From positions 1 to 64,000 of the forward strand of contig CAKOYD010000002.1 in NCBI GenBank assembly GCA_934130545.1: a stretch of DNA of 64,000 nucleotides, read 5' to 3'. Source of the DNA: an uncultured Bacilli bacterium (GTDB lineage Bacteria > Bacillota_I > Bacilli_A > RF39 > UBA660). The position numbers were made by a program, and so were the translations under genes. Below, in pieces: positions 1 through 9,350 of this stretch; within the stretch, counting starts at the first letter, position 1, and the number at the start of each line of letters is the position of its first letter. The notes beneath the pieces were generated by a model, which saw only the letters and a list, made by a program, of their open reading frames with translations, did not search any database and was not told the origin of the DNA.

Positions 1-1
1 C

Positions 2-24
2 AAAAAAACTAACATTTCTGTTAG
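2..24 (-). terminator. Rho-independent terminator of the tRNA transcript
   Basis: Read on the minus strand, the 6-bp stem CTAACA/TGTTAG with a 4-nt loop is followed by seven T. It lies downstream of the two minus-strand tRNA genes and should end their transcript. Confidence 0.8.
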
Positions 25-36
25 TAATTTATTACT

Positions 37-58
37 CTCGAATTTATAAAAGTTCGAG
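37..58. other. Small hairpin between tRNA-Leu and the terminator
   Basis: CTCGAA and TTCGAG form a perfect 6-bp inverted repeat around a 10-nt AT loop. It lies 3' of tRNA-Leu on the minus strand and may be a processing or additional termination signal. No T-run follows it directly, so its role is open. Confidence 0.35.
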
Positions 59-71
59 TTTCCTATCAATC

Positions 72-155
72 TGGTGCAGGTGAAGGGACTTGAACCCCCA
101 CGGATAAACCACTAGATCCTAAGTCTAGCGCGTCTGCCAATTTCGCCACACCTGC
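72..155 (-). tRNA. tRNA-Leu (anticodon UAG)
   Basis: The minus strand reads as a complete class II tRNA. The acceptor stem is GCAGGTG/CACCTGC with discriminator A and an encoded CCA. The anticodon loop is CTTAGGA (TAG), a long variable arm follows, and the T-loop TTCAAGT is present. The anticodon and long variable arm identify tRNA-Leu reading CUN codons. It is separated by 8 bp from the next tRNA and is probably co-transcribed with it. Confidence 0.92.
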
Positions 156-163
156 ATAAAATT

Positions 164-240
164 TGGTGGACCCTGTAGGACTCGAACCTACGACCGCCCG
201 GTTATGAGCCGGATGCTCTAACCAACTGAGCTAAGGGTCC
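164..240 (-). tRNA. tRNA with CAU anticodon, probably tRNA-Ile2
   Basis: The minus strand gives a 77-nt cloverleaf with acceptor GGACCCT/AGGGTCC, an encoded CCA and the anticodon loop CTCATAA. From memory, the loop and acceptor resemble the tRNA-Ile(CAU) of Bacilli and Mollicutes, in which TilS converts C34 to lysidine. Elongator Met tRNAs of Bacilli usually start with GGCGG. Gene identity is certain; the Ile2 rather than Met assignment is likely but not proven. Confidence 0.85.
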
Positions 241-415
241 ATTGCTTGATTGCTATCTAATAATAGCATATATAAAAAATTTTTTCAAGACATTTTTTAA
301 AAAAATAACAATTTTTAATCAACTACCCCCACAATTCCTTAAATCGACACATTTTTTGGTAATACTATCGTACCATAAACATATTATATATAATATATAA
401 GAAAGGAAATACATA

Positions 416-874
416 ATGAAAAATACAAGTAATATTCAAGCAATAATTACGACTGATAGTTATCTTAATAAAGATGATGAAATATATTTAGAATTTAATT
501 GTCTAAATCCACAAGAAAGAAAAATAGTTAAAGAACTAGTTGAAAAAGAACTATTACCTTTAGCAGGGCCAACATCTTTTATAGCAAGCTGTGGTTATAA
601 TACTATTATTCCTTATTATTTAGATGTTGATAATGAATTAACATTTGTTATGACTGATAATTTAAAATCTATAGTTATCCCATATTATTTGGTTAATTGT
701 ATCTTTAAAAGATTAATAGAGAAACATAATATAGATATACTATTTAATGATTTAGTCTTTGAAAGTAGTTTTACAAGACTAGACAGGGAATTATTATATA
801 ATGCTTTGCATGAAAAGAGAGTACTATCAAAAAACATTAAATGCTTGAATAATCGAATAACTAACATAGGTTAG
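416..874 (+). CDS. Conserved-looking hypothetical protein, 152 aa
   Basis: I do not recognise the family. The start is supported by AGAAAGGAA upstream of ATG and an AT-rich TATAAT-containing stretch before it. The product has no signal peptide or clear membrane segment and is of mixed charge with several Ile/Tyr-rich stretches in its middle. It stands alone between the divergent tRNA genes and gatC, with its own terminator formed by its last codons. Codon use matches neighbouring housekeeping genes, so it is probably a native gene rather than a recent acquisition. Confidence 0.7.
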   Translation: MKNTSNIQAIITTDSYLNKDDEIYLEFNCLNPQERKIVKELVEKELLPLAGPTSFIASCGYNTIIPYYLDVDNELTFVMTDNLKSIVIPYYLVNCIFKRLIEKHNIDILFNDLVFESSFTRLDRELLYNALHEKRVLSKNIKCLNNRITNIG

Positions 875-882
875 TTTTTTTT
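861..882 (+). terminator. Terminator overlapping the preceding stop codon
   Basis: CTAAC/GTTAG form a 5-bp stem with a short ATAG loop, followed by eight T. The stop codon TAG is the 3' end of the stem, so the hairpin is partly coding. Confidence 0.8.
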
Positions 883-904
883 CTTTAGACATTATCCTAA
901 TTTA

Positions 905-933
905 TTGACTTATTATGGTAAATAAAATATAAT
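905..933 (+). promoter_or_regulatory. Sigma-A promoter of gatCAB
   Basis: TTGACT at 905-910 and TATAAT at 928-933 are separated by exactly 17 bp. The gatC start lies 28 bp further on, with a GGAGG ribosome binding site between. Confidence 0.75.
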
Positions 934-961
934 TAAATAAGTTATTAGAGGAGGTATATTA

Positions 962-1261
962 ATGAATAAATTTACTAAAGAAATGGTTGATGAATACGCA
1001 AATAAATTATTAATTGGTTTAACTGCTGAAGAAAATCAAATGGTATTAGATGAATTTTCTGTAATAGATGAATCTATTAATGTTATTAATAATATTAAAG
1101 ATATTGATAAAGTTGAACCTATGACTCATTGTTTAGATGACTTTACTTATGAACTAAGAGAAGATGAAGTTATTGAGTCAGTAGATATTGATGATTTATT
1201 ATCTAATTGTGATGTTCATACTGATAGAGAAGTTGAAATACCTAAGGTGGTGGGAGAATGA
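962..1261 (+). CDS. gatC: Asp/Glu-tRNA(Asn/Gln) amidotransferase subunit C
   Basis: The 99-residue protein is the small stabilising subunit of the GatCAB amidotransferase, which converts Glu-tRNA(Gln) to Gln-tRNA(Gln) (and Asp-tRNA(Asn) where needed). The family pattern is visible: N-terminal helices, then a central VEPMTHCLDD segment (GatC usually has VxPxxH), then an LREDEV stretch. GAGGAGG precedes the ATG at good spacing. It overlaps gatA by 4 bp (ATGA), which implies translational coupling in an operon. Length is usual for GatC and the position upstream of gatA/gatB confirms the call. Confidence 0.95.
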   Translation: MNKFTKEMVDEYANKLLIGLTAEENQMVLDEFSVIDESINVINNIKDIDKVEPMTHCLDDFTYELREDEVIESVDIDDLLSNCDVHTDREVEIPKVVGE

Positions 1262-2721
1262 AATATATGAATAAATCTATTGAAGAATTGCATGAAATGC
1301 TATTATCAGGAGAGTGTACTAGTGATGAATTAGTTGCTGAATCATTAAAACTATCTCATGAACTTCAAGATAAATGTAATGCTTTTGTAACTATTTTAGA
1401 TGATACCAAGGGTGGAGTGGTTAATGATAACCTATTATCCGGTATTCCATATGGCCTTAAAGATAATTATTCAACTAAAGGAATCCTTACTACCGGATCA
1501 TCTAACACATTAAAAGATTATGTTCCATTCTTTGACGCAACAGCAGTTTCTAAATTAAAGTCTGCCGGAGCAGTATTAGTTAATAAAACAGTTATGGATG
1601 AATTTGGTATGGGTGGTACCGGTACGACAGGACACACAGGCATTGTAAGAAATCCTTGGGACACTAGTCGTATGTGTGCTGGTTCTTCATCAGGCAGTGC
1701 ATGTGCTGTTAGCTATGGTGTTTATCCATATGCAACAGGTTCTGATACCGGTGATTCTATTAGAAAACCTGCCGCTTATTGTGGAATAGTAGGGTATAAA
1801 CCAACATATGGTATGATATCTAGATATGGCTTATTCCCATTTGCTTCATCCCTAGATCATTTGGGAGTTCTAACTCGTAATGTCAAAGACGCTGCTATCG
1901 TAGTAGATACTATGAAAGGCATTGATAAAAATGATATGACATCATGGGATTCAAGCAATATTAACCTAGCGGCTTCATTAACAGGAGAAGTATCAGGTAA
2001 GAAACTATGTTATATTAAAGAGATATGCGATATAAATAACTATCCAAATGCTAATGAAGAATTAAAAGAACACTTAGCTAATTTTATGAAAGTTATTGAT
2101 AAATGCCGTAGTATTGGTATAGAAGTAGTAGAAGAATCAGTCGATAAAGTCTTATTAGATGCTGTGCCTGCTATTTATAGTGTTATTTCTAGTGCCGAAG
2201 CAACATCTAATATGTCTAATTTAACCGGTATTAGTTTTGGTCCACGTGGTGAAGGTAAGAACTATATTGAAATGATGAAAGATCACCGTACAAAAGGTTT
2301 TTCTTCATTAATTAAAAGAAGATTTGTTATTGGTTCTTATGTTCTAGAAAGAGAAAATATAAATAGATATTTCCATAATGCCGGAAGGGCTAGAAGATTA
2401 ATAGTTGATACTTGGAAGGAACTATATAAGAAATATGATGGTGTTATTCTTCCAGTAGGAAGTGGCCCTGCTAAAAAGTTTGATGCTGAAGACAATATCT
2501 TAACAGAAAACACTTCTATTTTAGAAGAGCATCTACAAATTGGTAATTTTGGTGGTTTTCCTTCTATTACCATTCCATGTGGTTTTGTATCTAACTTACC
2601 GGTCGGAGTTAATATTACTGGTAATTGTTATGATGATGCGAATGTTTTAAATATTGCCTATGCTCTAGAGGGTACTATGAACTATAAAAATCAACTAGCC
2701 AAGGAGGTTAATCATGAGTAA
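1258..2721 (+). CDS. gatA: Asp/Glu-tRNA amidotransferase subunit A (amidase)
   Basis: This is the glutaminase subunit that supplies ammonia to GatB. The amidase-signature Ser-cisSer-Lys triad is visible: Lys68 in GLKDN, cis-Ser143 in GSSSGSA, and nucleophile Ser167 in GSDTGDSIR. At 487 residues it has the usual length. The residue just before the nucleophile is Asp rather than the common Gly; I recall the same GDSIR form in Mollicutes. The start overlaps gatC by 4 bp and the end overlaps gatB by 8 bp, so the three subunits form one coupled operon. Confidence 0.97.
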   Translation: MKYMNKSIEELHEMLLSGECTSDELVAESLKLSHELQDKCNAFVTILDDTKGGVVNDNLLSGIPYGLKDNYSTKGILTTGSSNTLKDYVPFFDATAVSKLKSAGAVLVNKTVMDEFGMGGTGTTGHTGIVRNPWDTSRMCAGSSSGSACAVSYGVYPYATGSDTGDSIRKPAAYCGIVGYKPTYGMISRYGLFPFASSLDHLGVLTRNVKDAAIVVDTMKGIDKNDMTSWDSSNINLAASLTGEVSGKKLCYIKEICDINNYPNANEELKEHLANFMKVIDKCRSIGIEVVEESVDKVLLDAVPAIYSVISSAEATSNMSNLTGISFGPRGEGKNYIEMMKDHRTKGFSSLIKRRFVIGSYVLERENINRYFHNAGRARRLIVDTWKELYKKYDGVILPVGSGPAKKFDAEDNILTENTSILEEHLQIGNFGGFPSITIPCGFVSNLPVGVNITGNCYDDANVLNIAYALEGTMNYKNQLAKEVNHE

Positions 2722-4174
2722 GTATATTGCTAAAATTGGATTAGAGATGCACTGCGAAATTAGTAAAACTAAATCTAAAGTATTTTCCGGTGCTAGAAAT
2801 GATTATTCACCCCTTGCTAATAGTAATGTTAGACCACTTGATATGGGATTCCCAGGAGTATTACCGGTAGTTAATAAAGAAGCTGTTAGATTATCTTTAA
2901 TGGCTAGTTTGATTCTTAACTGCAAACAACCGGAATATATGTATTTTGAAAGAAAAAATTACTATTATCCCGACTTACCTAAAGGTTACCAAATTACTCA
3001 AGAAACTAAACCAATTCCTGTAGGTATATATGGTAATGTTAAATTTGATTTCAATGGTGAAGAAAGAACTGTTAGAATTAATAATATTCACTTAGAAGAA
3101 GATTCTGCATCTCTAGACCATTTATATGATACATCAGTAATTGATTATAATAGATCTGGAGTACCTTTACTAGAACTTGTTACTGAACCAGATATTACAT
3201 CTGCTGATGAAGCTGTAGCATTTCTTGAACATATGCGTAGTATTTATCGCTATGCCGGAATATCTGATGCCGATAGTAAAAAAGGTCAAATTAGATGTGA
3301 TGTTAACGTATCTATCATGGATAGTAGCTTAGATACAGAAGATCCAAATAATTGGGGTACTAAAATAGAAATAAAAAATGTTAACTCTTTTGGTGGAGTA
3401 AGAGATGCTATTAATTATGAAATAGATAGACAAATCAAACTAAAAGAAGAAGGTACTTATGATGAGATGGAACAACAAACTAGAAGATGGGATGAAGATA
3501 GTGCTACTACTATTTATATGCGTTCTAAAGTAGATGCTATTGACTATAAATATTTTGTTGATCCTAACATTCCTAAATTTAAAATAAGTAAAGAATGGCT
3601 AGAAGAAATAAGAAATAGTATTCCTAAACTTGCTTATGAAAGAAAGAAACAATATTTAAATGAATTTGGTTTAAGTGAATATGATACTAATATATTAATT
3701 AAAGATAAAGATATTAGTGATTATTTTGAAGAATGTATTAGTATTAATACTGATCCTAAACAAGCTGCTAATTGGATTAATGGTATGGTTCTAAGTTATC
3801 TAAATGCAAACGATATAACAATTGATGAATTAAAGTTAAGACCAAATGATTTAAAAGAACTAATTGATTTAATAGAAAGTAAAACTATATCTAGTAAACA
3901 AGGTAAAGATGTCTTTAACATCTGTGTCGAAAATGGTAAAAGTCCTAAAGTAGTTGTTAAAGAAGAAGGAATGCTTCAAATAACTGACCCTGAAGAAGTT
4001 AGAAAAATAGTTCTTGATACAATGAATAGTAATTTAGAACAAGTAAACAATTATAAAATTAATCCACGTGTTCTTGATTTCTTTATTGGCCAAGTTATGA
4101 AAAACTCTCATGGTAAAGCCAACCCTGAAGTTACTAGAAAAGTACTTAGTGAAGAATTAGAGAAAACACTATAA
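2714..4174 (+). CDS. gatB: Asp/Glu-tRNA amidotransferase subunit B
   Basis: GatB binds the misacylated tRNA and performs the ATP-dependent transamidation using ammonia from GatA. The family N-terminus (IGLEMHCEISKTKSK), the YPDLPKGYQI segment and the DYNRSGVPLLELVTEPD motif are all present. The last ~140 residues form the helical YqeY-like tRNA-binding tail, ending with the expected KANPEVTRKVL-type helix. AAGGAGG precedes the ATG. It is the last gene of the gatCAB operon, with 486 residues as expected. Confidence 0.97.
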   Translation: MSKYIAKIGLEMHCEISKTKSKVFSGARNDYSPLANSNVRPLDMGFPGVLPVVNKEAVRLSLMASLILNCKQPEYMYFERKNYYYPDLPKGYQITQETKPIPVGIYGNVKFDFNGEERTVRINNIHLEEDSASLDHLYDTSVIDYNRSGVPLLELVTEPDITSADEAVAFLEHMRSIYRYAGISDADSKKGQIRCDVNVSIMDSSLDTEDPNNWGTKIEIKNVNSFGGVRDAINYEIDRQIKLKEEGTYDEMEQQTRRWDEDSATTIYMRSKVDAIDYKYFVDPNIPKFKISKEWLEEIRNSIPKLAYERKKQYLNEFGLSEYDTNILIKDKDISDYFEECISINTDPKQAANWINGMVLSYLNANDITIDELKLRPNDLKELIDLIESKTISSKQGKDVFNICVENGKSPKVVVKEEGMLQITDPEEVRKIVLDTMNSNLEQVNNYKINPRVLDFFIGQVMKNSHGKANPEVTRKVLSEELEKTL

Positions 4175-4184
4175 AAAATAATAG

Positions 4185-4213
4185 TTGACACATACATCTG
4201 TTTATGCTATAAT
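4185..4213 (+). promoter_or_regulatory. Near-perfect extended -10 promoter
   Basis: TTGACA (4185-4190) and TATAAT (4208-4213) are exact consensus hexamers with 17 bp between them and TGC directly before the -10. It should drive the 73-codon region's small gene strongly and independently of gatCAB. Confidence 0.85.
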
Positions 4214-4240
4214 ACATTCTCGATGAGGGGGAATAACATT

Positions 4241-4444
4241 ATGACAATAAGAGTAATATTAAACTATGTCAGAAGATTCTTTGGTATCAATGATATTAAT
4301 GATAGTATTGATAGCCAATTCGAATATTTATTAGGTAAAGCATTAGATGAAGGAGTAACTTCTGATAAGTTAATGGATTATAGTATTAATTTATATGGAG
4401 AATTACTAAATAATTATTCAAAAGATAATGCAAAACGTAGATAA
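4241..4444 (+). CDS. Small hypothetical protein, 67 aa
   Basis: No family is recognised. The ATG at 4241 is chosen over an in-frame ATG at 4223 because GAGGGGG lies about 10 bp before it, while the upstream ATG lies before this site. The product has a basic N-terminus (IRVILNYVRRFFG) followed by an acidic, helical-looking remainder with no membrane segment. It has its own consensus promoter and a strong terminator 60 bp downstream, so it is a monocistronic, probably well-expressed small protein. Confidence 0.65.
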   Translation: MTIRVILNYVRRFFGINDINDSIDSQFEYLLGKALDEGVTSDKLMDYSINLYGELLNNYSKDNAKRR

Positions 4445-4501
4445 CAAGTTTTATTTTAAGACGAAAAGATAGAAATTATTATAATTAGGCAATTTATCAG
4501 A

Positions 4502-4532
4502 GATATTTATTTTAAGAAATAAATATCTTTTT
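4502..4532 (+). terminator. Strong rho-independent terminator
   Basis: GATATTTATTT and AAATAAATATC form a perfect 11-bp stem around TAAG, followed by five T. Confidence 0.85.
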
Positions 4533-4884
4533 AATTTATATGATTGCATTCATCATTGCAGTTTCATTCTTTCTTATTATCTACGATATTTTCTATTTGC
4601 TAAATAAAACAATGTTATATTTATAGACTTTTATATAAATATTTGCTAAAATAAAAATGTGTGTGAAGGCAGTAAAGTTATTAAGTATAGCTTGCATGAT
4701 GATATTTGTAAGTAGTGCTCAATTATTGCTTTTAAGTATAATCAAAATTTATACGCATAAACTATATTTATAAGTTAATAAGTTGGCAAAATATATAAAA
4801 TACACTTACACAATAATTACTTTAAAAAACTTATAAGTGATAACTTCACAAAAATATATATTAAACTCTACAAATAGGAAGTGA
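4533..4884. other. AT-rich intergenic stretch without a supported gene
   Basis: About 350 bp separate the terminator from the next gene. The only open stretch is 4657-4773 (38 codons, hydrophobic, no ribosome binding site), which may be the decayed start of a membrane protein gene. I see no tRNA, riboswitch or repeat here. Confidence 0.4.
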
Positions 4885-6207
4885 GTGAACTTGAAAAAAA
4901 TAACAATTTTTTTAAATAAAAATCAGAAGAAAATATTTTTAGTTTTAATATTTGCATCTATGCTTATTTTAAACTTTTTAACACCATTACTTGCTGACGA
5001 TTATAGTTATGGATTAAATTTAAATGGCAAAAGAATATCAAGTATTATAGATATATTTGATTATCAAGTATGGCACTATTTTAATTGGGGTGGAAGAACC
5101 ATTGCTCATACATTAGCACAAACATTTTTAATATTTTCTAAAGCAATATTTAATGTATTAAATTCGTTTATATATACAGTCTTAATTTATCTTATATACT
5201 TGCATGGAAAACTAAATAGAAAAAATAAAGATTGCCCATATATACTATTATTAATACATCTTGTTTTATGGTTTACGATTCCAGTATTTGGGCAATCGTT
5301 TATATGGTTAATTGGCTCATGTAATTATTTATGGACTACAGTTATAATTTTATATTTTTTATGGTTATATAGAAAAAATTCATTAAGTGAAAAATGGTAT
5401 AATTTATTACTTATGTTCATCCTAGGATTATTAGCAGGATGGACAAATGAAAATACTTCAGCAGGATTAATTGTCATCTTAGTCTTTAGCCTTATAATAA
5501 ATAAAGTAGAAACGAAAAAAATTGAGTTATCAAAGACAAGACTATTTGGAATAATTGGCACTCTAATAGGTTTTGTAATTATGATTTGTGCACCAGGAAA
5601 TTATATAAGAAGTGCTGAATTTAAAGATGATACTTTTATTATAATAAAAATCATTAAAAGAGCCTTAGATATTACAAATAATTTAGAGAATATTGTATTA
5701 CCACTTTTAATAGTTATTATTATCTTGATTTCCTTAAAAGTATATCACAAAAAGAAAATAGAAAAAGAATTATACACATTTATTTTAGGCGGATTTGCCG
5801 CAATATATGCAATGGTTTTATCACCAACATTTCCAGAAAGAGCATGGACCGGAGCCATAATTTTCTTTGTTATAGCAATAGTAATGCTTATTTATGATTT
5901 GGATACAATAAATCGCTTATATAAATTTATATTAGTAGATTTTTGTATAATATTATCTATCATTTATGTTGGACAATATATTAATACAGCAAGAGATATT
6001 AATTATTTAAGACGTACATGGAATGATAGAATAGATATTATCAATGAATCAAATAAAGATAAAATATTTGAGTTTTATAAATATGAAACATATAATTCAA
6101 AAAACCCGGCTTATGACTTAAGTGATATAGGTGATGATCCTGAAGTATGGCCAAATAACTCAATTTCTAAATACTATGGAATTAATGGAATAAAAGCCAC
6201 ACAATAA
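4885..6207 (+). CDS. Polytopic membrane protein, DUF6056/DUF3329-like
   Basis: The 440-residue protein has roughly ten hydrophobic segments spread over its length, with the first at residues ~17-35. After it comes LLADDYSYGL and then a YFNWGGRTIAHTLAQ segment. From memory these match the DUF6056/DUF3329 family of GT-C-like integral membrane proteins found near surface-glycan genes. Substrate and activity are unknown. GTG at 4885 follows AGGAAGTG; a TTG six bases on is an alternative start. It is monocistronic with its own terminator. Confidence 0.65.
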   Translation: MNLKKITIFLNKNQKKIFLVLIFASMLILNFLTPLLADDYSYGLNLNGKRISSIIDIFDYQVWHYFNWGGRTIAHTLAQTFLIFSKAIFNVLNSFIYTVLIYLIYLHGKLNRKNKDCPYILLLIHLVLWFTIPVFGQSFIWLIGSCNYLWTTVIILYFLWLYRKNSLSEKWYNLLLMFILGLLAGWTNENTSAGLIVILVFSLIINKVETKKIELSKTRLFGIIGTLIGFVIMICAPGNYIRSAEFKDDTFIIIKIIKRALDITNNLENIVLPLLIVIIILISLKVYHKKKIEKELYTFILGGFAAIYAMVLSPTFPERAWTGAIIFFVIAIVMLIYDLDTINRLYKFILVDFCIILSIIYVGQYINTARDINYLRRTWNDRIDIINESNKDKIFEFYKYETYNSKNPAYDLSDIGDDPEVWPNNSISKYYGINGIKATQ

Positions 6208-6216
6208 TTAGTAAAA

Positions 6217-6253
6217 GGAATGACTTTTTTAAGATAAGTTATTTCTTTTTTTA
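6217..6253 (+). terminator. Rho-independent terminator
   Basis: GGAATGACTT and AAGTTATTTC pair over 10 bp with G-U pairs around a 9-nt loop, and a T-rich run follows. Confidence 0.65.
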
Positions 6254-6294
6254 GTTGTTTAAGGTATAATTAGTATAGACTGTAGGTGTAAAAG

Positions 6295-9240
6295 ATGTAT
6301 TTAAAAGAAATAAAAATATATGGATTTAAATCATTTGCTGACAAAATATCAATGGAATTTGGCAGTAATTTAAATGGTATTGTTGGCCCGAATGGGAGTG
6401 GTAAATCTAACGTTGTCGATGCTGTTCGCTGGGTTTTAGGAGAGCAATCTATTAAATCCCTAAGAGCAGATAATGCTACTGATGTCATATTTTCTGGTAG
6501 TGCTAGTAGAAAAGCCTTAAATAGTGCTTCCGTAACCTTAGTATTTGATAATGAAGACCATCACTTACCAATAGACTTTAATGAAGTATCAATAAAAAGA
6601 GTAATCTATCGCAATGGTGATAATGAGTATTATTTAAATAATAGTAAATGTCGCCTTAAAGATATGCTAGATGTCTTTGTTGATTCAGGAACATCACGAG
6701 AAAGTTTTAATATTATTTCTCAAGGTAAGATAGATGAAATTTTGTCCACAAAACCCAGTGATCGTCGTACTATATTTGAAGAAGCTGCTGGTGTTTTAAA
6801 ATATAAAAAGAGAAAAGAAGAAGCTCTTCGTAAACTAGAACGTACCAATGATAACTTAGATAGAGTAAATGACTTAATTAGTGAACTAAAACTATCTCTC
6901 GACCCTCTTGAAAAGCAAAGCAATGACGCTAGAAGATATAAAGTTATTAAAAGAGAATTATCAGACATTGAAATAAGCCTAATGGTAAGTGATATAACTA
7001 AACTAAACTATGAATATAAAGAACTTAAAAATGATATCGAATCTTTAGAAGATACTAAATTAAAAATAACTAATAATAGTACTAGTTATGATATTAAATT
7101 ATTAGAAAATAAAAATAAATTAAAAACTATTAATGACGCTCTAGAAGCTAAACATAAAGAACTAATTACTAAATCGTTAGAAGTTGAAAAAATAGATAGT
7201 GATATTAAACTATTAGATGAAAGAAAAAAACACTCTAATGATATAAATATTAACGATAGTATATTATCTCTAAATAAAAATAGATTAGCTATTCAAGATA
7301 CTATTAATAACTTAAATAATAATATTGAAGTAAGTAGGAAGTCATTAGAAAAACTAGATATATCTATAAATGAGACTAATAGTAGATATAAAAAGTATTT
7401 TGATACTAAAAATGAATATGAAAATAAGTTAAATAGTAATAATAGAGAAATATCTAACTTACAATATAAAATAAATATTCTTGAAGAATCTATTAATAAT
7501 TCTAATAGTCTACCTATGGCTGTTAAAAGAATCTTAGATAATCCTAAGTTTAAGACTCATAATGTTATTGGTAAACTAATTGATATGAATGATGAATATA
7601 TTGATGCTATTACCACTTCTTTAGGAGGAGCTAGTTCTTACTTAGTAGTAGATACTAGAAACGATGCTAAAGAAATGGTTAATTATCTAAGTACTAATAA
7701 CTATGGAAGAGCAACTTTCTTTCCCCTTGATGTTATCGTCCCTCGTTATATTGATAATGATTCTTTATTTAAAATAAGAGGTAATAATTCATTTGTTGAC
7801 ATTGCTAGTAATTTAGTTAGATATGATATTAAATATAAAGATATTATTTTAAATCAATTAGGTAATGTTATTGTAGCTAAAAATATTAATGGTGCTAATG
7901 AATTAAGTAAATTAGTTGGCCATAAATATAAAGTAATTACTCTAGATGGCCAAGTAGTTAACATAGGAGGTTCTATTACTGGTGGTAGTAAAGTACGTAA
8001 TAACTTAATAAAAGAAAAATATGAATTAGAAGACTATAAAAAATTAATTAATAAACTAAATGATGAAGTGCAAGAATTAAATAGTAATATTACTAGTCTT
8101 GACTCTAGTTTAAAATTAGAAGAAAACTGTATGTATGAATTACGTATATCACGTAATGAAGCCTTTGATAAATTAAAGAACTTAGAACGTGAATTAGATA
8201 GTACTAAGATAGAAGAAAGTAAAATAGATAAAGAACTAAATGATTTATCTAGTATTGCATCTAATAATACAGTAAGTGAAGAAGAAAAATTATGGAATAA
8301 TTATTATCAAGCTAAACAAATGGTTGATGATATAAATAAAAATATTGAATTATTAACTATTGATAAGAAAAAGATTGAAGATGATATTACTGAATTAGAT
8401 GAACTAAGTCGAAAAGATAATACTAATATCTCTAAAATAGAAAAAGATATTCACGAAAAAGAAGTAAAACTAAATAGAATAGAAGTTAAACTAGATAATC
8501 TCTTAGTTAATTTATCTAATGATTATAACATTACTTATGAGAATGCTAAAAATAATTATATACTTGAAATAGATAGTGATATAGCTCGCGATAAAGTAAG
8601 AAACTTAAAAGAACAATTATCTTTAATTGGTGAAGTTAACTTAGGAAGTATTGAAGAATATGAAAGGATTAGTGAAAGATATAACTTCTTATTAAAAGAA
8701 CATGATGAACTTGCTAATGCCGAAAATACTTTATTAGAAATTATTAATGATATGGATGAAGTAATGAAAACTAAGTTTACTGAAATATTTGAACAAGTTC
8801 GTGTTGAGTTTAAGAAAGTATTTAGAGATCTATTTAGAGGAGGTAATGCTGAACTAGTATTAACTGATCCTAATGATATCTTAAATACTGGCATTGAAAT
8901 AAAAGCCGAACCTTCTGGTAAGAAGCTTAAAAATATTTCTCTATTATCTGGAGGAGAAAGAACATTTACCGCCATATCATTACTATTTGCTATATTAAAT
9001 GTTCGCCCAGTACCTTTCTGCTTATTAGATGAAGTAGAAGCTGCCTTAGATGATGCTAACGTTGAAAGTTTTTGTACTTACTTAAATAAGTATCGTCACA
9101 AAACACAATTTATTCTAATAACTCACAAGAAAAAAACTATGGAATACTTAGATATTTTATACGGTATTACTATGCAAGAGTCTGGCGTTAGTAAACTAGT
9201 AAGTGTTAAATTAGAAGATATTAAGAAAGATTTAAATTAG
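6295..9240 (+). CDS. smc: Chromosome partition protein SMC
   Basis: This is the ATPase core of the condensin-like complex that compacts and segregates the chromosome, working with ScpA and ScpB (not in this window). The N-terminal head has Walker A GPNGSGKSN at residues 31-39. Two long coiled coils flank a hinge at about residues 400-570 that ends in a GGSITGG element. The C-terminal head has the signature LSGGERTF and Walker B CLLDEVEAALDD. At 981 residues it is about 200 shorter than B. subtilis SMC; both heads and the hinge look complete, so the loss is in the coiled-coil arms. Confidence 0.95.
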   Translation: MYLKEIKIYGFKSFADKISMEFGSNLNGIVGPNGSGKSNVVDAVRWVLGEQSIKSLRADNATDVIFSGSASRKALNSASVTLVFDNEDHHLPIDFNEVSIKRVIYRNGDNEYYLNNSKCRLKDMLDVFVDSGTSRESFNIISQGKIDEILSTKPSDRRTIFEEAAGVLKYKKRKEEALRKLERTNDNLDRVNDLISELKLSLDPLEKQSNDARRYKVIKRELSDIEISLMVSDITKLNYEYKELKNDIESLEDTKLKITNNSTSYDIKLLENKNKLKTINDALEAKHKELITKSLEVEKIDSDIKLLDERKKHSNDININDSILSLNKNRLAIQDTINNLNNNIEVSRKSLEKLDISINETNSRYKKYFDTKNEYENKLNSNNREISNLQYKINILEESINNSNSLPMAVKRILDNPKFKTHNVIGKLIDMNDEYIDAITTSLGGASSYLVVDTRNDAKEMVNYLSTNNYGRATFFPLDVIVPRYIDNDSLFKIRGNNSFVDIASNLVRYDIKYKDIILNQLGNVIVAKNINGANELSKLVGHKYKVITLDGQVVNIGGSITGGSKVRNNLIKEKYELEDYKKLINKLNDEVQELNSNITSLDSSLKLEENCMYELRISRNEAFDKLKNLERELDSTKIEESKIDKELNDLSSIASNNTVSEEEKLWNNYYQAKQMVDDINKNIELLTIDKKKIEDDITELDELSRKDNTNISKIEKDIHEKEVKLNRIEVKLDNLLVNLSNDYNITYENAKNNYILEIDSDIARDKVRNLKEQLSLIGEVNLGSIEEYERISERYNFLLKEHDELANAENTLLEIINDMDEVMKTKFTEIFEQVRVEFKKVFRDLFRGGNAELVLTDPNDILNTGIEIKAEPSGKKLKNISLLSGGERTFTAISLLFAILNVRPVPFCLLDEVEAALDDANVESFCTYLNKYRHKTQFILITHKKKTMEYLDILYGITMQESGVSKLVSVKLEDIKKDLN

Positions 9241-9257
9241 TAATATCAAAAAATACC

Positions 9258-9286
9258 TTGCGCACTAAAACAATTTGTTATATAAT
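9258..9286 (+). promoter_or_regulatory. Probable promoter of the poly-G small ORF
   Basis: TTGCGC (9258-9263) and TATAAT (9281-9286) are 17 bp apart. A 9-nt inverted repeat (AAATACCTT at 9252-9260 with AAGGTATTT at 9314-9322) surrounds this promoter. Confidence 0.55.
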
Positions 9287-9350
9287 TAACTTAAGGTAAG
9301 AGAATAAACAAATAAGGTATTTCTTCCTATGTAGAAAGGAGTTAATAATT

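Noticed and set aside
164..240. CAU tRNA as elongator or initiator tRNA-Met
   Set aside because: No initiator-type C1-A72 mismatch and 3 G-C pairs layout was seen, and the acceptor and CTCATAA loop are more like tRNA-Ile2. Met elongator cannot be fully excluded.
4657..4773. 38-codon hydrophobic ORF between the terminator and the DUF6056-like gene
   Set aside because: It has no ribosome binding site or promoter and no recognisable family. It could be a decayed gene start but is not supportable as a CDS.
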